Assembly (NCBI GenBank): GCA_026692705.1
Contig: JAPLOE010000097.1
Span: forward strand, 1 to 64,000
Origin: Planctomycetota bacterium
Lineage (GTDB): Bacteria; Planctomycetota; UBA1135; GCA-002686595
Length of the DNA stretch: 64,000 nt
Direction of reading: 5' to 3'
A program made the position numbers and the translations under genes. Of this stretch, positions 29,201 through 38,964 are shown piece by piece; the stretch's first letter is position 1, and each line of letters starts with the position of its first letter. A model generated the notes under the pieces. The model saw only the letters and a list, made by a program, of their open reading frames with translations, was not told the DNA's origin and did not search any database.

Positions 29201-29287
29201 GTTCTCGTGCGTCCCGCGCACGTGCCAGATGCACGAACGAGAACGTGCTCGCCGAGAACAAGAACCGCCGCGTACGATCGCGCCCGC

Positions 29288-29977
29288 ATGACGACCGTGC
29301 GCGAGACGTTGAATGTGCTCCACGCCCTCGGTGGTGCGGTAGCGCTGTTCTCGATGTGGATTCCGATCTTCAGCCGAAAGGGTGGGAGTGCCCATCGCAA
29401 GGCCGGTCGCGTGTTCGCCGCATGCATGGCGTGGGTTTCCATCAGCGCCGTCGCTGCCAGTGCCCTGCGTCTCGCCGCGGAACCCGACAAGCCCCAAGGG
29501 CCGCTGTTCCTGTCGTTGGTGGCGATCCAGTCCGCGGCGGCCACTTGGTGGGGCGTGTCCGTCCTCGGGCAGAAACAACGAACCGATCGCAGCCGTTCGG
29601 TCGCCGACTGGATCTCGGCTCTCGCCCTCCTTTTTTCCGGACTGCTCGCGCTCGCCTACTGGCTGCAGGGAGCTGCGGTGCTCTTCACGATCTTCGGCGC
29701 TCTCAACGTCGTCTTCGGACTGCGATTCGTGCGCGTTCTCGCGCGAGCGCCGCAGAGCCGCTTCTGGTGGTGGTACGAGCACCTGTTCGGGATGATCGTG
29801 GCCTGCATCGCCGCGCTCACCGCGTTCTTCGTGGTCAATTACGACAACACACCCGCGTCGTTCCAGAGCGTGATCCCTCCGCTCGTCGTGTGGGTGGCCC
29901 CCGGTTTCATCGGAGGCCTCGGCATCACCCTCGCGATGCGCCACTACCGTGCGCGACTCGAGGGCACGTCGAGTTAG
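29288..29977 (+). CDS. Hypothetical multi-TM membrane protein
   Basis: 229 aa, ~7 hydrophobic segments (MTTVRETLNVLHALGGAVALFSMWIPIFSRKGG...). Confidence 0.7.
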   Translation: MTTVRETLNVLHALGGAVALFSMWIPIFSRKGGSAHRKAGRVFAACMAWVSISAVAASALRLAAEPDKPQGPLFLSLVAIQSAAATWWGVSVLGQKQRTDRSRSVADWISALALLFSGLLALAYWLQGAAVLFTIFGALNVVFGLRFVRVLARAPQSRFWWWYEHLFGMIVACIAALTAFFVVNYDNTPASFQSVIPPLVVWVAPGFIGGLGITLAMRHYRARLEGTSS

Positions 29978-30044
29978 CGGATCGCCGCCGACGCCTCGCG
30001 ACGGCACCGAGCGTTGGCCGACGAGGGTCGCATCGCCGCTGGAG

Positions 30045-30833
30045 TCAATCGCCCCAGTGGTGCGCCACGTAGAGGTCGCGGCCGTCGGCGGAGATCGAGG
30101 CGAAGCCCACCACGGTGCGCGCCATCTCTTCGAGGTCCGGGAACTGCACCCATCCGGTGTCGAAGCTCATCACGGTGAACTTTGCCGTCGACTTGCGACG
30201 AACGGTCTTCGGCAGCCCGAGGTACGCGGGCGAGAGAGAGTACGGCTCGTGGTTCGCCTTGTCGGTGCACTCGCTCGCGGGCAACAGGCACTCGGGGCTC
30301 CAGGCGTAGATCTCCTTCACGCCGAGATGCCCTCGCGAGTGCAGCCTCCAGCCGTGTTCGACAGCGAACTGCAGCACGTCGTCTTCGTCGAAGACATCCT
30401 CACCTGTCGCGTGCCAGTGCAGGTAGCGGTTGCCACCCCACGGACCCTGCGAGCTCTCGTGCTCGACGAGTTCTTCGTGCCGGTAGGTGCCCCAGAATCC
30501 GGCCGGGGACAAAGCGCCTCCCACCGTGCGTGCCACGTGGGGTGCCTGCTCGATCGCCTCGATGCTCGCCGTCACACCTGTCGCGGCCGCCGTCATCGCG
30601 CTCGCGGCGAGCACGAGCGCAGCGATGATCGCGAGCACGACCACCAACGTCGCAGCGAGCACGTTGCCGACGAGCGCGAGCACCGGCGCCACCACGCTGC
30701 GCTCGTTGCGCCACGCCACGACAATTCCGGCCACCGCCAGCAGCACTCCGACGCCCGCGCTCATGCCGAACGTGCACGGCGCCACCGCCGCACACGCCAC
30801 CGCAATCGCCGCCAAGCCTGTTTCGGATCGCAT
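30045..30833 (-). CDS. Hypothetical membrane protein
   Basis: Start ATG 30833; N-terminal TM helices, soluble C-terminus ending VGFASISADGRDLYVAHHWGD. Confidence 0.65.
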   Translation of the reverse strand: MRSETGLAAIAVACAAVAPCTFGMSAGVGVLLAVAGIVVAWRNERSVVAPVLALVGNVLAATLVVVLAIIAALVLAASAMTAAATGVTASIEAIEQAPHVARTVGGALSPAGFWGTYRHEELVEHESSQGPWGGNRYLHWHATGEDVFDEDDVLQFAVEHGWRLHSRGHLGVKEIYAWSPECLLPASECTDKANHEPYSLSPAYLGLPKTVRRKSTAKFTVMSFDTGWVQFPDLEEMARTVVGFASISADGRDLYVAHHWGD

Positions 30834-30965
30834 CTTCGGTCGCCCGCTCCCAAGACTACCTGTTTCCAGCGGCCCTGATCGGCAGCAATGGTCCGGTTCG
30901 CAGCGGGCTGCCCTGGCCCAAGATGGGCGGTACCCCCGTGGCTTCGTGCCCGAATAGGAACGAGA

Positions 30966-31622
30966 ATGAAGATCGCCAGTTTGACGGCTCTTGCAGCCTG
31001 CATCGCCATGACTTCCTGCCTGTCGACCTCGCGCCAGCCCGGCGACCAGGACTCGATGATGGCTTCGCTCTCGCCGGCGCAGCGCGTGCTGATCGACGAG
31101 GCTCGCTCGGAGCACGACCGGCGCACCGACGAGCTCGCGCTCGCCCGCCGCGACGTCACCCGCGCCCAGGCCGAGCGTGCGCAGGCCAAGACCGACCTCG
31201 TGGCCGCCGAACAGCGCGTCGACCAGGCCGAAGCGAAGGTCGCCGTGGCCGTGACCGGCACCACCGAGGACCTGGAGACCGCGCGCGAAGGCGTGCGCGT
31301 CGCCAAGGCCAAGGTCGTGCCCCAGCACGACATGATTCGCTGGCGCGACTGCAACCTGACCCGTTGCGAAAAGGCCGAGACGCTCGCGCAGCGTTCGCAG
31401 GACCTCGCCGCGGCGCGCGTCGACCTCGAGAAGGAACGCGCTTTCGCCAAGTCCGACCGCGCGGACGCCCGCAACACCGACGTCTCCAAGTACGAGACAC
31501 TCGTCAACGACCTCCGCACCCGCGAATCGGTCGCCCGCGTCGAACTCGAGGGCGCCGTCCGCCAGTGCACGCTCGCCGAGCAGAACTACGACGCGGCCGT
31601 GACCACCAGCAAGAAGAACTGA
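30966..31622 (+). CDS. Coiled-coil lipoprotein
   Basis: Lipobox ACIAMTSC; long A/E/R/K-rich heptad segments. Confidence 0.75.
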   Translation: MKIASLTALAACIAMTSCLSTSRQPGDQDSMMASLSPAQRVLIDEARSEHDRRTDELALARRDVTRAQAERAQAKTDLVAAEQRVDQAEAKVAVAVTGTTEDLETAREGVRVAKAKVVPQHDMIRWRDCNLTRCEKAETLAQRSQDLAAARVDLEKERAFAKSDRADARNTDVSKYETLVNDLRTRESVARVELEGAVRQCTLAEQNYDAAVTTSKKN

Positions 31623-31825
31623 CCGCGCCCACTCGGCACGGCTTCCATCGGCGACCTCGGTCTCGCGCTCAGCGGGCCGGGGTCGCTGTCATTTTCGCGT
31701 GGAGCACCGCGGCACGGCGCAAAAGCTCACAGAGTGACGCAGGCTCGCGACAGGGGGCGTTGGGAGGCCGCTCAGGTTTCCAGAACTGTGGAGCGCAGCC
31801 ACGGCCGACGTAGCAAGGTCCCGCC

Positions 31826-33199
31826 TCAGGCGCGAACTTCGCTGTCGCGTTGCTCGTCGAGCGCCTTTTGCTGGCGGCCGAGGAAAACGCCGACGGCGAG
31901 CCAGACGAGCGCGATCGGCGAAGCGCCAAACGCGATGGCGGCGAGCGGGACGCCGAGCCCTTTCTGGAAGAGCGTGAAGGTCCAGCCGCCGATCAGGTCG
32001 CCGCCGCGGTAGACGAAGGTGTCGACGAAGCTCTTGGAAGCGTACTTGGCGTCGCGCGGGACGACGGTGAAGAGCGATTCGCGCGCGGGTTTTGCGGTGG
32101 CGTAGTTGCTCGCGGACACGAGGATGCGCGCGGCGGCGACGGAGACGAGCTCGGGCGGCCAGGCGAAGCCCCAGCTGCCGCCGACGAGCTCCGCACCACG
32201 CCAGATCATCAGGCCCAGGCCCAGACACGCGACTCCGGCGACGACGGGCTGCGTGAGGAGCGCGAAGCCGACGCCGAGCCGGCGGATCAGGATTCCCGTG
32301 ACGAACAGCTGGAGGAAGAGCGTGAGCGAGTTGCCAATCAAGTCGACGGTCGCGAAGTACTCGGTGCGCTCGTCGCGGTTGGGCAACGCCGCGGAGACGA
32401 GGTTGGCCTGCTGGAAGTACAGGACCGTGCTGAACAGCGTGTAGAAGAGCGTGAAAGCGCAGATGCCGCGCAAGTACGGGCTCTGCGCGATGTACGAGAG
32501 GCCGCGCCAAGGCGAAGGCGGCTTCGGTGAGCTCTCGCCTGCAGCCGCCTGCGTTTCGCGCGGTGCATCCTGCGGGTGCAAGCGAGTGAGCGCCGCAACG
32601 CAGCCGATCGCGGCGACGAGCAGCGCGGCTCCGACGAACATCAGGTTGATGGTGCCGAGCGGCTCCGCGAGCGAGCGGGCCAGCGCGGATCCCGCGACGG
32701 CGCCGGCAGTGCCGCCGACGGACACCAGCGCGAACAGTCGCTTCGCCTGCCCCAGCTTGAACAGGTCGGCCGCGAAGCCCCAGAACACCGACAGCGCGAA
32801 GACGTTGAAGACGCTGAACCAGATATAGAACCCGTAGCCGATGTAGGCGCGGAAACTCTCGGGCGCAAATTCGAACGCCGCGCGGAACAGCAGCAGGAAC
32901 GTGATGCCGGCCGCGTACACGATCGGCACGAAACGACGGCGCGAGGTGCGCGCGAGCAGCGCCGCGAACAGCGGCTGCACGAGCAGCGAGAGCGCGAGCG
33001 TGCCCGACCAGACCGCGGCGAGGTCATCGGCGCCGCGGTCGATGCCGAGCGCCTCGCGCACGGGCTTGAGGGTCGAATTCGCGCACAGGAGCAGGAAGAA
33101 CAGCGCCGTGGCCCACGCCACCGACGCGCCTTCCCCGGGCTGCACCTGGACCAGGCGCCCGACCCAAGTGCGCGGCTCTTGCTCTCCGGCTCTCGTCAT
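31826..33199 (-). CDS. MFS / Npt-type (nucleotide translocase-like) transporter
   Basis: ATALFFLLLCANSTLKPVREALGIDRGADDLAAVWSGT...; 10+ TM; start at 33199 or 33220. Confidence 0.82.
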   Translation of the reverse strand: MTRAGEQEPRTWVGRLVQVQPGEGASVAWATALFFLLLCANSTLKPVREALGIDRGADDLAAVWSGTLALSLLVQPLFAALLARTSRRRFVPIVYAAGITFLLLFRAAFEFAPESFRAYIGYGFYIWFSVFNVFALSVFWGFAADLFKLGQAKRLFALVSVGGTAGAVAGSALARSLAEPLGTINLMFVGAALLVAAIGCVAALTRLHPQDAPRETQAAAGESSPKPPSPWRGLSYIAQSPYLRGICAFTLFYTLFSTVLYFQQANLVSAALPNRDERTEYFATVDLIGNSLTLFLQLFVTGILIRRLGVGFALLTQPVVAGVACLGLGLMIWRGAELVGGSWGFAWPPELVSVAAARILVSASNYATAKPARESLFTVVPRDAKYASKSFVDTFVYRGGDLIGGWTFTLFQKGLGVPLAAIAFGASPIALVWLAVGVFLGRQQKALDEQRDSEVRA

Positions 33200-33392
33200 G
33201 GGCCGCAGAGTCTGACGCATGGACGCCGTGCGCGGTGTCGCAACCCCGCAAGAAACGCGAACTCCGGTCGCCGGATCCGCGACGCTCGCGAGCCGCCGGC
33301 TCGCACGTGTCCCTTCGGAGCGGTAGCCTCGCCTCCGATCCGCCCGCCGGTGCGGGCACCGGATCGCTCGACACCCAACCCAAGGACTCGAC

Positions 33393-33623
33393 ATGTCGCT
33401 CCAACGCGTGCTGGCCAACTCGACCAAGATCCTCGCCAACCAGTCCACGATCCGCACGAATCAGGCGCGCATCCTGCGCAACCAGGAATCGATCCGCGGC
33501 AACCAGAAGCTCATCCTCACCAACCAGGGCAAGATCCAGTCGAACCAGGGCAAGCTCGACCAGATCCTCGCCAACCAGAAGGCGATCCTGGCGAACCAGA
33601 AGAAGATCCTCGCGCGAGGCTGA
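33393..33623 (+). CDS. Small heptad-repeat protein (xxILxNQ repeats)
   Basis: 76 aa: KILANQSTIRTNQARILRNQESIRGNQKLILTNQGKIQSNQGKLDQILANQKAILANQKKILARG; ~21-bp periodicity. Confidence 0.8.
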   Translation: MSLQRVLANSTKILANQSTIRTNQARILRNQESIRGNQKLILTNQGKIQSNQGKLDQILANQKAILANQKKILARG

Positions 33624-33640
33624 GCGCGCGCACTCGTTCC

Positions 33641-34294
33641 GTGCGACTTCCGTTTGGACCTCGATGGCGGAGCGTGTTCCTGGCGCTCGGCGCGCTCGTG
33701 CTCGCCGTCGGCGGTTGGTTCGTGTGGCAGATCGGTCCCCGCAACGTCTGGGGGATCCTGTGGTACGACACGCGCCGCGAAGGGGATCTTCGAGTCGGCG
33801 ACGCCGCGCCCGACCTCGAACTGCTCGCGCTCGACGGCCAGACCCTGCGGCTCCACGAGCGCATCGGCGAGCAGCCGCTCGTCCTCGTGTTCGGCAGCTT
33901 CACCTGACCGCCCTTCCGGCGCTCGGTCGAGCGTCTCGTCCGGCTGGCGAAAGAGCACGCGCACCATGCGCGCTTCCTCACGATCTACATCCGCGAGGCC
34001 CACCCGACAGACGAGTGGCAGATGGACAGCAACGAGACCGACGGCGTCTGCTACCCGCAGCCGCGCACGAGCGAGGAACGCGTCGCGATCGCGCGCGACT
34101 TCGTCGGTCGGTACGAGTACCCGATCGAGCTTGTGGTCGACAGAATCGAGAACCCTGCCGACGCCGTGTACGCCGGCTGGCCCGAGCGTCTCTACGTGAT
34201 AGACGCGCAGGGCAAGCTCACCTACAAGGGCGAGCTCGGCCCGTTTGGCTTCGATCCCGAGGCGGTCGAGGCGCTGCTCGACGCCCTGCCGTAG
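33641..34294 (+). CDS. Iodothyronine deiodinase-like selenoprotein (in-frame UGA = Sec at 33905..33907)
   Basis: GTG start, N-terminal TM; VLVFGSFT-U-PPFRRSVERLVRLAKEHAHHARFLTIYIREAHPTDEW...WPERLYVIDAQGKLTYKGELGPFGFDPEAVEALLDAL. UGA is in frame with the downstream ORF 34022..34294; bSECIS-like hairpin at 33920..33933. Confidence 0.93.
33920..33933 (+). promoter_or_regulatory. Putative bacterial SECIS element (deiodinase-like gene)
   Basis: CGCUC-GGUC-GAGCG, 5-bp perfect stem, loop begins GG, 17 nt between UGA and loop. Confidence 0.75.
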
Positions 34295-34343
34295 CGCACG
34301 CGGGCGGATCGCCGCCGCCGCGCGTTGCGCCCGGCGAAAACTC

Positions 34344-36038
34344 TCAGAACAGCCCGACGATCGAGCCGTCGGACTGCATGCGGATCGCTTCCGCGGACGG
34401 GACCTTGGGCAGTCCGGGCATCGTCATGATGTCGCCCGCCTTCGCGACCACGAAGCCGGCGCCGGCGGACGGCGTGACTTCGTTGATCGTGACGCGGAAG
34501 TTGCGCGGGCGGCCGAGCTTGGTCGGGTCGTCGGTGAGCGAGTACTGCGTCTTCGCGATGCACACCGGCGTCTTCCCGAGGCCGATCGACTCGAGGTAGT
34601 CGATCGCACGCTCGGCGGCCGGAGCGAAATCGACGCCATCGCCGCCGTAGACCTTCTTGACGACCGTCTCGATCTTCGTGCGGATCGGCAGGTCGGTGGA
34701 GTAGAGCGGCTGGAAGTTGGCGCTCTTCTGCTCGAGCACGCCCAGCACCTCGCGCGCGAGGCTCTCGCCACCGGCGCCACCCTTGGCCCACACGTCGCAC
34801 AGCACGACGCGCACGCCCTGCTTCTCGGCGTAGTCGTGCAGCATGCGCAGCTCGGCCTCGGTGTCGGCCGTGAAGCGGTTGATCGCGAGCACGACCGGCA
34901 CGCCGAACTGGCGCACGTTGCGCACGTGGTGATCGACGTGCTCGAGCCCGGCCTGCAGCGCCGCGAGGTTCTCGACGCCGAGCGACTTCTTGTCGGCGCC
35001 GCCCTGCATCTTGAGCGAGCGGATCGTCGCCACGAGCACCGCCGCTTCCGGCTTGAGCCCGCCCGCGCGGCACTTGATGTCGAAGAACTTCTCGGCGCCG
35101 AGGTCGGAACCGAAGCCCGCCTCCGTCACGACGATGTCCGCCAGCGCGAGGCCCGCGCGCGTCGCCATCAGCGAGTTGCAGCCGTGCGCGATGTTGCCGA
35201 AGGGCCCGCAGTGCACGAGCGCCGGGCCACCTTCGAGCGTCTGCACGAGGTTGGGCCGCAGCGCGTCCTTGAGCAGCAGCGCCATCGCGCCCGCGACCTT
35301 CAGGTCACCGGCGCGCACGGGCTTGCGGTCCTTGCCGGCCGTCGCGCCGACGACGATGCGCGCCAGCCGCGCCTCGAGGTCCTCGCGGCTCGTCGACAGC
35401 GAGAGGATCGCCATGATCTCGCTCGCGGGCACGATCACCCAGTGCTCCTCGCGCACGACGCCGTCGGCCGCGCCACCCAGGCCGATCACCGCGTTGCGCA
35501 GCGCGCGGTCGTTCATGTCGATCGTGCGCGGCCACGTGATGCGGCGCGGGTCGAGCGCGAGCTCGTTGCCCTGCTGCAGGTGGTTGTCCATCACCGCCGA
35601 GAGCAGCGCGTGCGCGCTCGAGATCGCGTGGAAATCGCCGGTGAAATGCAGGTTGATGTCCTCCATCGGGATCACCTGCGAGTAACCGCCGCCCGCCGCG
35701 CCGCCCTTGACGCCGAACACGGGGCCGAGGCTCGGCTCGCGCATGCACAGGAGCGCGTTGACGCCCAGGCGCCGGAAGGCCTGCGTCAGGCCGACGCTCA
35801 CCGTGCTCTTGCCTTCGCCGGCCGGTGTCGGGTTGATCGCGGTGACGAGCACGAGCCGCCCGCGCGCGGGACGCGCCGACAGCTCGAGCGGCAGCTTGGC
35901 CTTGTACTTGCCGTACAGGTCGATGTCGTCAGGCGAAAGCCCGATGTCGCGCGCCACGTCGACGATGGGGCGCGGCTTGGCCTTCTGGGCGATCTCGATG
36001 TCGGACGGAACGGCAGTTTGAGTCATGACGGATTGCAT
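34344..36038 (-). CDS. fhs: Formate--tetrahydrofolate ligase
   Basis: VTAINPTPAGEGKSTVSVGL, MREPSLGPVFGVKGGAAGGGYSQVIPMEDINLHFTGD, KAGDIMTMPGLPKVPSAEAI. Confidence 0.97.
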   Translation of the reverse strand: MQSVMTQTAVPSDIEIAQKAKPRPIVDVARDIGLSPDDIDLYGKYKAKLPLELSARPARGRLVLVTAINPTPAGEGKSTVSVGLTQAFRRLGVNALLCMREPSLGPVFGVKGGAAGGGYSQVIPMEDINLHFTGDFHAISSAHALLSAVMDNHLQQGNELALDPRRITWPRTIDMNDRALRNAVIGLGGAADGVVREEHWVIVPASEIMAILSLSTSREDLEARLARIVVGATAGKDRKPVRAGDLKVAGAMALLLKDALRPNLVQTLEGGPALVHCGPFGNIAHGCNSLMATRAGLALADIVVTEAGFGSDLGAEKFFDIKCRAGGLKPEAAVLVATIRSLKMQGGADKKSLGVENLAALQAGLEHVDHHVRNVRQFGVPVVLAINRFTADTEAELRMLHDYAEKQGVRVVLCDVWAKGGAGGESLAREVLGVLEQKSANFQPLYSTDLPIRTKIETVVKKVYGGDGVDFAPAAERAIDYLESIGLGKTPVCIAKTQYSLTDDPTKLGRPRNFRVTINEVTPSAGAGFVVAKAGDIMTMPGLPKVPSAEAIRMQSDGSIVGLF

Positions 36039-36118
36039 GGATGCCTTTGACGGGGACGAAGTGCCCCGAGAGATGTGCGGGTGGGCTGGGCGCGATGGCG
36101 AAGCGGCGGAAGGAGCTC

Positions 36119-38959
36119 TCAGGGCTGCACGAAGCGCCAGCCGAAACGTCCCTTGATGCACAGGTTGCCGAGCGTGATGCGGTTGTCGAGCGGTGACGTG
36201 GCCTTGATGATCTTCCCGTGCTGAACGTGGAGGCGCAGCGTGCAACCCACGCCGCAGTAGGGGCAGATCGTATCGGCCGTCGTCTCCTGGCGCTCGTCGT
36301 GGTGGCCCGCCGCACGCAGGTCGAACTCGTCCTTCGCCATCAGCGCGCCCGTCGGGCACACCGCGATGCAGTTGCCGCAGTACACGCAGGCCGATTCCGG
36401 CAACGGCACGTCGAACTCGGTCGAGATGCGCGCGTCGAAGCCTCGGCCCGCGACGCCGATCGCGAAGCTGTTCTGGTGGTCCTCGCCGCAGGCCTCGACG
36501 CACTTGTAGCAGAGCACGCACTTGCCGTAGTCGCGCACGTACAGGTCGTTGTCGATCTTCACGGGCTGCGCGACGCTCGCGGCGAGGTCGACGAGCGCGG
36601 GCTCGTGGTGGCCGGCGAGCGCGCCGTCGCGCTCGTGCGTACCCTGCGGCGTGCCGTAGCGGCCGGGTTGCGCTCCGTACTCGACGAGGCGGCGCTGCAG
36701 CTCGGGCGCGGTCGACAGGTCGACCGACGAGGCGAGCATCTCGAGCACGAACTTGCGCGCGTGCCGCACGCGCGGCGACTGCGTGTGCACCTTCATGCCG
36801 GGCTCGACGGCGCGTGAACAGCTCGGCGCGAGCACACGGGCGCCCTCGACCTCGACCACGCACAGGCGGCAGGCGTTCGCGGGCGAGAGCGTCTCGAGGA
36901 AACACAGCGTCGGCACGTCGAGGCCCTGCGCGCGCGCCGCCTGCAGGATCGTCGTGCCCGCGGGCACCGCGACCGTGCGGCCGTCGAGCGTGAATTCGAT
37001 CGCGCCATCGGTCGACGCAGGCTTGCTCGCGGGTGTTCCGGCCGCCGCAGCCAGCGTGAGCGGCGCCGAGGGCTCACCGAACAGCTTCAGGCGCTTCACT
37101 GCCGATTCCACGGCGGAATACGCGGTCTGGCCGAGTCCGCAGATCGACGCGTCCTTCATGCCGGCGCCGACGTGCTCGAGCAGCGCGAGCTCTTCCTGCA
37201 CGCTGCCCCTCGGCTTGCCGCAGGCGATGCGCGCGAGCGCTTCTTCCTGACGCACCGTGCCGACGCGACAGGGCACGCATTGGCCGCACGATTCCTCGCG
37301 GAAAAAGCGCGCGATGCGCGCCACGTGCTCAGTGAGATCGACCGTGTCGTCGAACAGCATCACGACGCCGGAGCCGAGCGTCGCTCCCGCCGCGCGCGCA
37401 CCTTCCATCGAGAGCTCGACGTCGAGCTCATCGGGGCGCACGAAACCACCCGCAGCGCCGCCGAGCAGCACGGCTTGCAGCTTGCGACCTTCGGGCACGC
37501 CGCCCGCGAGCTCGACCAGCTCGCGCAACTTCGTCCCGCACGCGACTTCATACACACCCGGCCGCCGCACGTTGCCGCTGAGACAGAAGAGCCGCGTTCC
37601 CGTCGATTGCGCGGTTCCGACGCTCGCGTAGGCCTTCGCTCCTTCGGTGAGGATCGGCAGCACGTTCGCGAGCGTCTCGACGTTGTTGACCACCGTCGGC
37701 TTCCCGAACAGGCCCGATTGCACCGGGAACGGCGGCTTGGAACGCGGCTCGCCGCGACGGCCCTCGATCGACTCGAACAGCGCCGTCTCCTCGCCGCAGA
37801 TGTACGCGCCCGCACCGCGTCGCACCTCGATGTCGAACTCGAAGCCGCGACCGCCGATGTCGAGGCCGAGCAGCCCCGCCTTGCGCGCGGCCGCACACGC
37901 GTGCTCGAGCCGCTTGCTCGCGAGCGGGTACTCGTCGCGCACGTACAGGTAACCCTTCGAGCAACCCGCCGCGTACGCCGCGACCGTCATCGCCTCGACG
38001 ATCGCGAACGGATCGCCGGTGAGCAGCGTGCGATCCTTGAACGTGCCCGGTTCCGATTCGTCGGCGTTGCAGACGATGTAGCGCGGTGTCGCCGGTTCCT
38101 TGCGCACGGCTTCCCACTTGCGTCCCGTGGGGAACGCTGCGCCGCCGCGACCGACGAGCTTCGAGTCGGTCACCTCGCGAATCACGGCCTCGGGCCCGAG
38201 CTCGAAGGCACGCTCGAGCGCGCGATAGCCGCCGTGGCGCCGGTAATCGTCGAGACTTTCGGGATCGACGACGCCGACGCGCGCGAGCAGCCGCAGCGCC
38301 GGTGAGTCGTGTTGCGGGAGACGCTTGTCCCCGCAGGCGTCGGGCGTTCCCGCAGGCGAGCGCAGCAGCTTGAGCACGCGCTCCACCGTGACTTCCCCGG
38401 CGGAAATGCCGAGCGGCTGCGCGCCAGCTTCCGTCACCAGCGCCGCGGGCGCGCGGTCGCACAGCCCCAGGCACGGCGAGCGCATCCACGCGGGCCGCTC
38501 CGCGTCGTGCTCGAGCGTGTCGCCTTCGTGCGCATCCTTCGCGTGGCCGAGCGCGGGCCCGAGCTCGCGCTCCAGCTCTGCGCACAGCTTCTGCGCGCCC
38601 TTCGCGCGGCAACCGATGTCGTCGCACACGTGCACGACGCGCCGCGGGCGCGGCTCGGTCGCGAGCAGCGCATAGAACGTCGCCACCGACCACGCTTCCG
38701 CCGGCGGCAGCCCGAGCCGCTCGCACACATACGCGAGCCCACCTTCGCTGATCCAGCCGACACGATCCTGCAACGCATGCAAGCACGGCAGGAGCAGGTG
38801 CCGCTCCGCACGTTTGGCGGCGCCACCTATCGCGACACGCCCGTCGCGCTCGCTCTTCGTCGTCGCACCTTCCCACGACGAGCGCGGCTCGCCGAGCAGG
38901 GCATCGATCGCGGCGCGCTCTTCGGCGTTGGGCCGGGCTTCCGGCAGGCGGATGTCCAT
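36119..38959 (-). CDS. NuoE-NuoF-NuoG(N) fusion ending in a molybdopterin-oxidoreductase 4Fe-4S domain (formate dehydrogenase diaphorase/electron-transfer subunit)
   Basis: NuoE-like CDDIGCRAKG..SPCLGLCDRAP; NuoF-like GRGGAAFPTGRKWEAVRK, ESCGQCVPCRVG; CRLCVVEVEG; CVLCYKCVEAC and CVYCGNCIAVCPTGAL; final CPYCGVGCTLRLHVQHGKIIKATSPLDNRITLGNLCIKGRFGWRFVQP. Confidence 0.92.
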   Translation of the reverse strand: MDIRLPEARPNAEERAAIDALLGEPRSSWEGATTKSERDGRVAIGGAAKRAERHLLLPCLHALQDRVGWISEGGLAYVCERLGLPPAEAWSVATFYALLATEPRPRRVVHVCDDIGCRAKGAQKLCAELERELGPALGHAKDAHEGDTLEHDAERPAWMRSPCLGLCDRAPAALVTEAGAQPLGISAGEVTVERVLKLLRSPAGTPDACGDKRLPQHDSPALRLLARVGVVDPESLDDYRRHGGYRALERAFELGPEAVIREVTDSKLVGRGGAAFPTGRKWEAVRKEPATPRYIVCNADESEPGTFKDRTLLTGDPFAIVEAMTVAAYAAGCSKGYLYVRDEYPLASKRLEHACAAARKAGLLGLDIGGRGFEFDIEVRRGAGAYICGEETALFESIEGRRGEPRSKPPFPVQSGLFGKPTVVNNVETLANVLPILTEGAKAYASVGTAQSTGTRLFCLSGNVRRPGVYEVACGTKLRELVELAGGVPEGRKLQAVLLGGAAGGFVRPDELDVELSMEGARAAGATLGSGVVMLFDDTVDLTEHVARIARFFREESCGQCVPCRVGTVRQEEALARIACGKPRGSVQEELALLEHVGAGMKDASICGLGQTAYSAVESAVKRLKLFGEPSAPLTLAAAAGTPASKPASTDGAIEFTLDGRTVAVPAGTTILQAARAQGLDVPTLCFLETLSPANACRLCVVEVEGARVLAPSCSRAVEPGMKVHTQSPRVRHARKFVLEMLASSVDLSTAPELQRRLVEYGAQPGRYGTPQGTHERDGALAGHHEPALVDLAASVAQPVKIDNDLYVRDYGKCVLCYKCVEACGEDHQNSFAIGVAGRGFDARISTEFDVPLPESACVYCGNCIAVCPTGALMAKDEFDLRAAGHHDERQETTADTICPYCGVGCTLRLHVQHGKIIKATSPLDNRITLGNLCIKGRFGWRFVQP

Positions 38960-38964
38960 GCTCG

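Noticed and set aside
33461-34003. 180-aa minus-strand ORF (and 33517..33981) across the heptad gene and deiodinase-like gene
   Set aside because: Antisense shadow; plus-strand frames carry clear protein motifs.
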